Shown here: positions 7,267 through 11,998 of the stretch, in pieces
Numbering within the stretch: the stretch's first letter is position 1
Layout of the letters: the number at the start of each line of letters is the position of its first letter
Source of the DNA: DATHWB01 sp046565785
GTDB taxonomy: Bacteria; Actinomycetota; Acidimicrobiia; Spongiisociales; ZC4RG35
Assembly: GCA_046565785.1 (NCBI GenBank)
Contig: JBKHXZ010000023.1
Span: 1 to 14,197, forward strand
DNA length: 14,197 bases
Direction: 5' to 3'
Notes under the pieces: generated by a model
What the model saw: only the letters and a program-made list of their open reading frames with translations
Databases searched by the model: none
Told to the model about the DNA's origin: nothing
Program-made: the position numbers and the translations under genes

Positions 7267-7272
7267 TAGCCT
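7267..7272 (+). promoter_or_regulatory. -10-like element of the lipoprotein gene
   Basis: TAGCCT ends 11 nt before the ATG at 7284. The gap has no ribosome binding site, so the leader would be absent or only a few bases. The same TAGCCT hexamer serves the TPM gene. Confidence 0.5.
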
Positions 7273-7283
7273 GCCGTGATCCC

Positions 7284-7820
7284 ATGCTCCGGGTAACCCC
7301 TGTCACCCTCGTCTTGTGTCTCGCCGCCTGTGTGCCGTCGGCTGACGGGCCGTCGACCATTGCTGAATCGACGACCACGACCGTCCCACCCACCACATCC
7401 ACGACCCTCGGCCCGGCCGATTCGGTCGCGGCGTTCGTCGGGTGCCTGCAGGAACGGGGTGTGGACACCTCAGCGGTCGCGATCGTCGGCGAACCGGCAA
7501 CCGATCTCGGTTCGCTGGCGTCGGTCCTGGAGACCTCCGACCCCGCAGTTCAGGCTGCGGTAGCCGAGTGCGCCGAACTGCTGTCGACCGCCCAGATCGC
7601 ACACCTCACCGGCGATCCCGAGGTTCGGGCTCTTGTGGCTGACCAACTCAGCCTTTTCGCCGAGTGCATGCGGGCAGAAGGAATCGGGGACTTTCCCGAC
7701 CCGCTGATAGAGCCGTTACCCCGTTTCGATCCCGAGTCGGTGCCGTTCGACGCAGAAGGCTTCGACGTCGCCTTGGAGACATGTCGAGCGCTGGTGGGAA
7801 ACCTCGGGATCGAAGGGTGA
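7284..7820 (+). CDS. Lipoprotein with two Cys-containing repeats (function unknown)
   Basis: The 178-residue product is exported and lipid-anchored. It has a signal peptide with lipobox LAAC (Cys16), then a Thr/Pro-rich linker (about 28-43). The rest looks like an internal duplication. Repeat one begins FVGCLQERGVD (Cys54) and ends AAVAECAELL (Cys96). Repeat two begins FAECMRAEGIGDFPDP (Cys128) and ends ALETCRALV (Cys167). The Cys-Met-Arg-x-x-Gly-Ile...PheProAspPro pattern occurs in many actinobacterial lipoproteins of unknown role. The paired Cys spacing (42 and 39 residues) suggests two disulfide-linked helical hairpins outside the membrane; this is inference. The start is set by the signal peptide and by TAGCCT upstream. 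pheA follows 45 nt later with its own promoter, so no functional link to pheA is implied. Confidence 0.8.
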   Translation: MLRVTPVTLVLCLAACVPSADGPSTIAESTTTTVPPTTSTTLGPADSVAAFVGCLQERGVDTSAVAIVGEPATDLGSLASVLETSDPAVQAAVAECAELLSTAQIAHLTGDPEVRALVADQLSLFAECMRAEGIGDFPDPLIEPLPRFDPESVPFDAEGFDVALETCRALVGNLGIEG

Positions 7821-7842
7821 CAGCGCGGATCCACCGGCGTTC

Positions 7843-7866
7843 TGGTGCCCTAGGGTTCGGGCACCA
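7843..7866 (+). promoter_or_regulatory. pheA promoter: -10-like TAGGGT enclosed in an 8-bp dyad
   Basis: TAGGGT (7851-7856) ends 9 nt before the ATG at 7866 with no ribosome binding site. It lies between the arms TGGTGCCC (7843-7850) and GGGCACCA (7859-7866), an exact inverted repeat spaced by 8 nt whose right arm reaches the first base of the start codon. If the mRNA is leaderless it cannot fold this repeat, so it is better read as a DNA operator over the promoter. Confidence 0.5.
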
Positions 7867-8675
7867 TGCGCATCGGATTCCAAGGCGAACGGTTCTCCTA
7901 TTCGGACCAGGCGAGCTCTGAGCTCTTTCCCGACAATGAGCGGGTCGGGTTCGAGACCTTTTCTCTGGCGTTCGACGCAGTCCGCGCCGGTCACGTAGAC
8001 CGTCTGGTCCTTCCCATCGAGAACTCCACGACGGGCAGTGTGCTCCCGGTGCTCGATCGGCTGCTACCGGGGAACGTTCACATCGTGGCCGAGCACCTGG
8101 TCGAAGTTCGCCACTGTCTGCTCGTCGCCCCGGGTACCACCCTGGAGACGATCAAGACCGTTCATTCTCATCCGGAAGCCCTCAGCCAGGCGGAGGCCTT
8201 CATCAGCAAGCACGGATGGATCGCCATGCCAGAACACGACACGGCCGGGGCTGTCCGGCTCGTGGCCGATCGGGCAGATCCGTCGGAGGCCGCGTTGGGT
8301 CCGGAACGGGCGGCGACACCGAACGGTCTCGAGGTCCTGGTCCGTGACGTGGTGGACCGAGAACACAACACCACACGTTTCGTCGTAGTCGCTCCCGGCG
8401 AAACTCCGATACGTCCCGATGCCGACAAGACGACGGTTGCCTTCACCACGGCCCACACTCCGGGAGCATTGGCGTTGGCGCTCACCGAACTTGGACTACG
8501 TGGAGCGAACCTCACCCGGATCGAATCCCGTCCCACCGAAGACGCCTGGCAGTATCGGTTCTTCGTCGATCTTCGTCACGACCCCGGTGAGTCCGGCCTG
8601 CGGCGTGTGTTCGAGCCGCAACCGTCGTCACTCGCCGACATCCGATTCTTGGGGACCTACAAGGCGGTCCGCTGA
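7866..8675 (+). CDS. pheA: Prephenate dehydratase (phenylalanine biosynthesis)
   Basis: It decarboxylates and dehydrates prephenate to phenylpyruvate, the committed step to phenylalanine, in the cytoplasm. It is monofunctional: there is no chorismate mutase domain. The 269 residues hold the catalytic PDT domain (about 1-178) and an ACT domain (about 188-266). PDT motifs: PIENSTTGSV (50-59), VHSHPEALSQ (99-108), HDTAGAV (124-130), ALGPERAA (143-150), and the catalytic NTTRF (168-172). The ACT domain shows GALALALTELG and the allosteric-site IESRP (219-223), so phenylalanine feedback is likely. The N-terminal glycine motif reads GFQGERFSYSDQA; the usual GxxGTFS has changed slightly. Length is normal. 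Its 3' end overlaps the convergent MinD-like gene by 19 bp, leaving no room for an intergenic terminator. Confidence 0.95.
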   Translation: MRIGFQGERFSYSDQASSELFPDNERVGFETFSLAFDAVRAGHVDRLVLPIENSTTGSVLPVLDRLLPGNVHIVAEHLVEVRHCLLVAPGTTLETIKTVHSHPEALSQAEAFISKHGWIAMPEHDTAGAVRLVADRADPSEAALGPERAATPNGLEVLVRDVVDREHNTTRFVVVAPGETPIRPDADKTTVAFTTAHTPGALALALTELGLRGANLTRIESRPTEDAWQYRFFVDLRHDPGESGLRRVFEPQPSSLADIRFLGTYKAVR

Positions 8676-9580
8676 GCCACGAGGCCGGCGACTGCGGCCC
8701 GCATTCGACCCATCGGAGCCGCCCCGGGAACGGGCGTCGGCAGCGACGGGATGACCGCGGCCGGCTCCAATCCGGTGGCCCGTATGACGTTGCGGATGTT
8801 CTGGTCGGGGGTGTGACGGTTGACGACGAGGAGCGGTGTCGGGCCCAACCAATGCTCGCAGAGGCGGGCCAACCGCACGATGCCGACGTCGGTCGCTTCA
8901 CCCACGATGACGGACACCTCTACCGAAACCGACCGGTGCCAGACGGACCCAGGACCCGCGTCGAGGATCGTGGTGCGTCGTGCGCCGCCCAGAGTCTCGA
9001 TCGCCTGCGCGTCCAAGGCGACGGAGTCCACGCCGATCGGTTCTGGCGAAAGCAGCAGCCCGTCACGTTCGTGGGTACGGCGAACGTGGTCAGGAGGAAG
9101 CGCCATTCGCAGACCGAGCGACGGCGCGGCACGGTCGGCTTCGATGAGACAGGCGCCACTCTCCCACGCCATGGCCAACGCGACTTCGCTCCGTCCGGGG
9201 GCGCCTCGAGGTCCGGTCACTTCGATGAGTTGTCGATCGTCTCCTTGCAGACAGGACATGGCGGCTGCGAGGAGTCCTGCGGGAGGTGTCGTGGCTTCGA
9301 GGACCTGGTGTGCGCCGGCCCGGTCGAGCAAGGCTGCGCCGGGACTGTCACTTGCCACACCGACGATCCGGGTTCGGTCGCCAAACAGACGGAGGTCGAC
9401 GTCGGCGAGCCATGGGACATCGGACCCGATGAAGATCGCATCGGCTCGAGAGGCGACCTCGACCAGAGAGGCGAAATCCCAGGACCTGCCCACGAGTCGG
9501 GCCAATCCGGTGGTACGTGCGTGGCTGACGAGCTGAGGCTCCCAACCGGGACCGACGACGGTGGCGATGGCGGGTCTCAC
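8657..9580 (-). CDS. CpaE/Ssd-like MinD-family protein with degenerate P-loop
   Basis: The 307-residue cytoplasmic protein resembles the CpaE/TadZ/Ssd branch of the MinD/ParA family, which positions pili or affects septation. Residues 1-110 look like a pseudo-receiver domain (ADAIFIGSDVPWL, RIVGVASDSPGAALLDRAGA). The MinD-like fold follows. The P-loop position reads GPRGAPGRSE (123-132), where ParA/MinD proteins have GGxGK(T/S) with a signature Lys; both lysines are Arg. The Walker A' region is CLIEADRAAPSLG (144-156), the Walker B region TTILDAGPG (203-211), and VVNRHTPDQN (252-261) fits the late strand. The GTG start overlaps the stop of the preceding small gene (GTGA, 9577-9580). Reading upstream instead gives Arg-rich shadow sequence. 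No tadA, tadB or tadC gene is adjacent: the next gene is convergent pheA. ATP binding is doubtful, so a structural or regulatory role is my inference. Confidence 0.8.
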   Translation of the reverse strand: MRPAIATVVGPGWEPQLVSHARTTGLARLVGRSWDFASLVEVASRADAIFIGSDVPWLADVDLRLFGDRTRIVGVASDSPGAALLDRAGAHQVLEATTPPAGLLAAAMSCLQGDDRQLIEVTGPRGAPGRSEVALAMAWESGACLIEADRAAPSLGLRMALPPDHVRRTHERDGLLLSPEPIGVDSVALDAQAIETLGGARRTTILDAGPGSVWHRSVSVEVSVIVGEATDVGIVRLARLCEHWLGPTPLLVVNRHTPDQNIRNVIRATGLEPAAVIPSLPTPVPGAAPMGRMRAAVAGLVAQRTAL

Positions 9581-9870
9581 AGCAGTCGAACCGATCGCAC
9601 ACTCGACAGCGGCACGATCATCACGCCCACCGAGGTCAGGATGTCGGCGTGATCGGCGCCGACATTGTCGACCAAGCCGGCGACCTCGCCTTCGACGAGG
9701 GTGAGCACCACGCTGTCCGCTCGTTCCTCCAGATCGATGAGACGATCCCGCAATGTCGCACCTCGACGGCGGGCCAGTTCGGCGGCCTCCTGTTCTGCGC
9801 GCAGCACCCGGTTGAGATGGGTACGGATGTGACGGTCGATCTCGACCAGGTCGGGGTGTTCGATGTGCAT
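9577..9870 (-). CDS. Small coiled-coil plus beta-rich protein, partner of the MinD-like gene (unknown function)
   Basis: I do not recognise a named family. The 97 residues divide in two. Residues 1-50 are charged and helical (IDRHIRTHLNRVLRAEQEAAELARRR) and probably coiled-coil. Residues 52-97 alternate like a small SH3/LSm-type beta barrel: SVVLTLVEGEVAGLVDNV, GADHADILTS, VMIVPLSSVRSVRLL. The ATG at 9868-9870 is chosen because GGAGAGG (9873-9879) lies just upstream on the minus strand; an upstream in-frame ATG would start inside the promoter. It overlaps the MinD-like gene by 4 nt, so the two are translationally coupled and probably interact. Its promoter carries a palindrome over the -10. 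Nucleic-acid or protein binding by the barrel is speculation. Confidence 0.75.
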   Translation of the reverse strand: MHIEHPDLVEIDRHIRTHLNRVLRAEQEAAELARRRGATLRDRLIDLEERADSVVLTLVEGEVAGLVDNVGADHADILTSVGVMIVPLSSVRSVRLL

Positions 9871-9900
9871 GTCCTCTCCATGGATCGCGGCACACCGAAC

Positions 9901-9928
9901 GTTGTAGTACAACATAAAGCAACGTCAA
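9901..9928 (-). promoter_or_regulatory. Promoter of the small-protein/MinD-like operon with operator palindrome
   Basis: On the minus strand TTGACG (9928-9923) and TACAAC (9906-9901) are spaced by 16 nt, a good sigma-70-type promoter and the best -35 in the window. The -10 is one arm of the perfect palindrome GTTGTA-G-TACAAC (9901-9913). ACGTTG (9899-9904) is also repeated inverted as CAACGT (9920-9925). The leader to the ATG at 9870 would be about 24 nt with a ribosome binding site. The stretch is AT-rich against its surroundings. The binding protein is unknown. Confidence 0.6.
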
Positions 9929-9950
9929 GTGGATTAATCGGCTGTGAACA

Positions 9951-9985
9951 TCGGAGTGGGGAGGTGCGGACCTGCCGCACTCCGA
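9951..9985. repeat. Nested inverted repeat just upstream of the clpS -10
   Basis: TCGGAGTG (9951-9958) pairs with CACTCCGA (9978-9985). Inside, GG pairs with CC, and AGGT (9962-9965) pairs with ACCT (9970-9973) around GCGG, with one bulge and one mismatch. It ends 2 nt before the clpS hexamer TACCAT, and neither flanking gene terminates here. It is therefore probably a protein-binding dyad in the divergent promoter rather than a terminator. Confidence 0.55.
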
Positions 9986-9987
9986 CC

Positions 9988-9993
9988 TACCAT
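9988..9993 (+). promoter_or_regulatory. -10-like element of the clpS operon
   Basis: TACCAT ends 9 nt before the ATG at 10003. There is no ribosome binding site, so the clpS-DUF2017-methyltransferase mRNA is probably leaderless. Confidence 0.5.
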
Positions 9994-10002
9994 CGCCCGA
10001 CT

Positions 10003-10296
10003 ATGCGAATGCCGACCACCGTTCTGCCCGGCGCACCGGTGGTCACCCCTGACACCGAGGATGCGACGGATCTCACCTGGAAGGTGGTGGTGTGGAACGA
10101 TCCGGTGAACCTCTTCGATTACGTGATCTGGGTGCTGATGGAGTTGTTCGGACATTCGAAGGAGAAGGCGGAGAAGCTCACCCATCAGATCCACCACGAA
10201 GGCCGGGCCATCGTGAACGACGGCCCGCGAGAACAGGCCGAGATGGATTGCTACCGCCTCCACCGGCAGGGCCTGTGGGCCACTCTCGAGAAGTGA
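10003..10296 (+). CDS. clpS: ClpS adaptor of the Clp protease
   Basis: It binds proteins bearing destabilising N-terminal residues and delivers them to the Clp unfoldase/protease (ClpA or ClpC with ClpP). The 97 residues hold an unstructured N-terminal tail (1-25) that engages the unfoldase, then the core: WKVVVWNDPVNLFDYV (26-41), where Asn32-Asp33 line the N-degron pocket; VLMELFGHSKEKAEKLTHQIHHEGRAIV (44-71), with His65 in the pocket-lining helix; and EQAEMDCYRLHRQGLWATLEK at the end. WNDPVN with Pro in place of the second Asp of the enterobacterial NDD motif is typical of actinobacterial ClpS. The start has TACCAT 9 nt upstream; an ATG two codons later is possible. Its stop overlaps the next gene by 4 nt (GTGA). 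Confidence 0.93.
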   Translation: MRMPTTVLPGAPVVTPDTEDATDLTWKVVVWNDPVNLFDYVIWVLMELFGHSKEKAEKLTHQIHHEGRAIVNDGPREQAEMDCYRLHRQGLWATLEK

Positions 10297-10748
10297 GCGA
10301 CCTGTTCGTTCCGACCCCCGACGGGGTACGGGTCACCCTTCCGGAAGGCCTTGTCGAGGTCCTCGCAGACGTACCCAAGGCCCTCGACCTGGTCGGGCAC
10401 TCCGAAGGGGATCCGGCCGCATCCCGACTGCAGGTGCCGGTGTATCTCGACGACCCCGCCTCCAACGAGGAGTACTGGCGATGGATGGGAGGAGAGTTGG
10501 ACGAGTCGCGTGCGGCGGATCGATCGGCTTTCGCCACGATGCTCGAATCCGCCGTCGACGGGGTCGACATCAGCCTCGGAGAGGCCTACGCCGTTCTGCG
10601 CGTACTGGTCGAGATCCGACTGGCCTTGGCAGCACGTCTCGGCATCGAAGTCGAGGAGGACTACGCCAAGCTGGATCACACCGACGCTGTGGTTCTCGAC
10701 ACCCTCGGGGAGCTGCAAGTCCTCCTGCTTCGGGCATTGCATCGATGA
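10293..10748 (+). CDS. DUF2017 family protein
   Basis: The 151-residue cytoplasmic protein of unknown function is a regular companion of clpS in actinobacteria. It opens VSDLFVPTPDGVRVTLPEGLVEVLADVPKAL, has PVYLDDPASNEEYWRWMGGELDESRAADRSAF in the middle, and ends with a helical section (DISLGEAYAVLRVLVEIRLALAARLGIE, TLGELQVLLLRALHR). The GTG start overlaps the clpS stop, and its own stop overlaps the ATG of the methyltransferase (ATGA, 10745-10748), so all three are translationally coupled. An open frame extends 67 codons upstream through clpS, but that part is shadow. I assign the family from memory of its sequence and context. A role in Clp-dependent proteolysis is only suggested by the pairing. 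Confidence 0.8.
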   Translation: MSDLFVPTPDGVRVTLPEGLVEVLADVPKALDLVGHSEGDPAASRLQVPVYLDDPASNEEYWRWMGGELDESRAADRSAFATMLESAVDGVDISLGEAYAVLRVLVEIRLALAARLGIEVEEDYAKLDHTDAVVLDTLGELQVLLLRALHR

Positions 10749-11866
10749 CCCGTATCGAAATCGATGCCATTGCTTCCGGCGGTGATGGCATCGGCCGGCT
10801 CGACGGCAAGGCGGTGTTCGTTACCGGAGCCATCCCTGGGGATGTCGTCGATGTCGAGATCGTCACAGACAAGCCACGGTTCGCTCGGGCACAGATCCGG
10901 GAGATGGTGCAGCCCTCCCAGGTTCGTGTCCCGATGCCGTGCCCACACGCCGCCGAATGTGGCGGATGCACCTGGCAGATGGTTCCCCGCACGGTGCAGG
11001 CCGCGTGGAAACACCAGGCGGTGTCCGACGCGCTTGAGCGGATTGGGAGGGTGGACTCGGTGCCGCTCCGTTCGATCCTCACGCCGGGACCGGACTTTGG
11101 ATATCGCAACCGGATCGACCTTCATCGTGACGAGCGCGGGCCAGGATTTCATCGGGCGGGAAGCCACGACGTGGTTCCGATCGATCTGTGCCTGCTGGCG
11201 TCCCCGGCAGTCGGCGCACTCATCGACGAAGTGCGGCGGCGTCCGGTGGCCGGTGAGCTGACGTTGCGAGCGGGCGTGCGAACCGGTGAGGCGGTGATCA
11301 TCGGAACAGGGCACGCGAGACCGAGCGAAGCGGTGATAACCGAAGTCGTCGGCGGTGTGCGTTTCCAGGTGTCGGGGCGAGCGTTCTTCCAGCCCAACAC
11401 CGACGGGGCAGACACCCTCGTCGACCTGGCGCGCGAGGCGGCGGGAGTAGGGGATCGGCTGATCGACGCCTATGCCGGGGTTGGTCTGTTCGCCGGGACG
11501 ATCGGAGACCGGTTCGGCCACGTCGTTGCGATCGAGCTGAGCAAACGGGCGGTGGGGGACCTGCGTCGGAACGTGCCGTACGCCGAAGTCATCGCACGCT
11601 CGACAGTGGCAGGCCTGCGTTCACTCGATGGCCCTGTGGACGTATTGGTGGTGGACCCGCCTCGTGACGGTCTCGGTGCGGACACCGTGGCCGAGATCGT
11701 TCGACTCCGTCCACCTGTGGTGGTCTCGGTGTCCTGCGACGCCGGCACCTTCGCCCGCGACGCCCGCCAATTGATCGACGGCGGCTATCGGCTCGACTGG
11801 ATCCAACCGATCGACCAGTTCCCCCACACTCCTCACATCGAGACCGTTTCTCGCTTCGTTCGCTGA
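10745..11866 (+). CDS. SAM-dependent RNA uracil-5 methyltransferase, TrmA/RlmD (RumA) family
   Basis: It methylates C5 of a uridine in rRNA or tRNA. The 373 residues hold an N-terminal TRAM RNA-binding domain (about 1-55); an Fe-S cluster motif with Cys66, Cys72, Cys75 (CPHAAECGGC) and probably Cys149; a central region with DFGYRNRIDLH (117-127) and AFFQPNTDGAD (213-223); and the Rossmann SAM domain with DAYAGVGLFAG (241-251) and VVDPPRDGLG (302-311). Catalytic residues are intact: nucleophile Cys331 in VSVSCD and base Glu366 in PHIETVSRF. At 373 residues it is shorter than E. coli RlmD. Whether the target is 23S rRNA or tRNA cannot be read from the sequence. The ATG overlaps the DUF2017 stop by 4 nt. 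Transcription probably ends at the 11891-11920 hairpin. Confidence 0.9.
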   Translation: MTRIEIDAIASGGDGIGRLDGKAVFVTGAIPGDVVDVEIVTDKPRFARAQIREMVQPSQVRVPMPCPHAAECGGCTWQMVPRTVQAAWKHQAVSDALERIGRVDSVPLRSILTPGPDFGYRNRIDLHRDERGPGFHRAGSHDVVPIDLCLLASPAVGALIDEVRRRPVAGELTLRAGVRTGEAVIIGTGHARPSEAVITEVVGGVRFQVSGRAFFQPNTDGADTLVDLAREAAGVGDRLIDAYAGVGLFAGTIGDRFGHVVAIELSKRAVGDLRRNVPYAEVIARSTVAGLRSLDGPVDVLVVDPPRDGLGADTVAEIVRLRPPVVVSVSCDAGTFARDARQLIDGGYRLDWIQPIDQFPHTPHIETVSRFVR

Positions 11867-11890
11867 ACGGTGTCCTCCCCGGCAAGAGGG

Positions 11891-11920
11891 AGGGCGGGGG
11901 GCTTTGTCGCCCCCCGCCTT
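11891..11920. terminator. Strong terminator-like hairpin after the methyltransferase gene
   Basis: GGCGGGGGGC (11893-11902) pairs perfectly with GCCCCCCGCC (11909-11918) around TTTGTC. One G-T and one A-T pair extend it to 12 bp, and it begins 25 nt after the stop at 11866. Only TT follows, so it would be of the U-poor kind described in actinobacteria. As it lies between convergent genes, it may stop transcription from both sides. Confidence 0.7.
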
Positions 11921-11957
11921 GTGTGGAGGACCGCACGGACGAAGTCCTGCGGCAGTT

Positions 11958-11991
11958 TTTCGACTGGACCGATGGCTTCGGCCCGTCGAAA
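11958..11991 (-). terminator. Terminator-like hairpin just after the substrate-binding protein gene
   Basis: TTTCGAC (11958-11964) pairs with GTCGAAA (11985-11991). Inside, GG/CC and CCGA/TCGG pair around a 5-nt loop, with one mismatch and one bulge. It starts 7 nt beyond the stop codon at 11999 on the minus strand. There is no T-tract on that strand. Position makes it the natural first terminator for that gene, with 11891-11920 behind it. Confidence 0.5.
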
Positions 11992-11998
11992 CCTCAGG

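Larger units (their letters stand above)
7015..7283. other. Gene-poor spacer between the EtfD-like gene and the lipoprotein gene
   Basis: No convincing gene is seen on either strand. An open frame runs through it from TTG 7056 into the lipoprotein but would bury the signal peptide 76 residues inside the protein. A small hairpin GTCCC/GGGAC (7018-7030) starts 3 nt after the EtfD-like stop and could be a weak terminator. A much stronger inverted repeat lies at 7224-7257. Confidence 0.6.

Noticed and set aside
7056..7283. 76-codon N-terminal extension of the lipoprotein
   Set aside because: It would place the signal peptide and lipobox internally; the ATG at 7284 has a -10-like hexamer directly upstream.
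9581..9928. Upstream extension of the MinD-like protein to an ATG at 9928
   Set aside because: The added sequence is Arg/Gly/Pro shadow of the small gene at 9577-9870, and GTG 9580 overlaps that gene's stop as in a coupled operon.
9649..10002. 118-codon extension of ClpS upstream of 10003
   Set aside because: It crosses the divergent promoter region and the minus-strand small gene; the ClpS family begins near 10003.
10481..10744. 88-codon extension of the RNA methyltransferase
   Set aside because: It is a shadow of the DUF2017 frame; the TRAM domain begins exactly at ATG 10745, which overlaps the DUF2017 stop.
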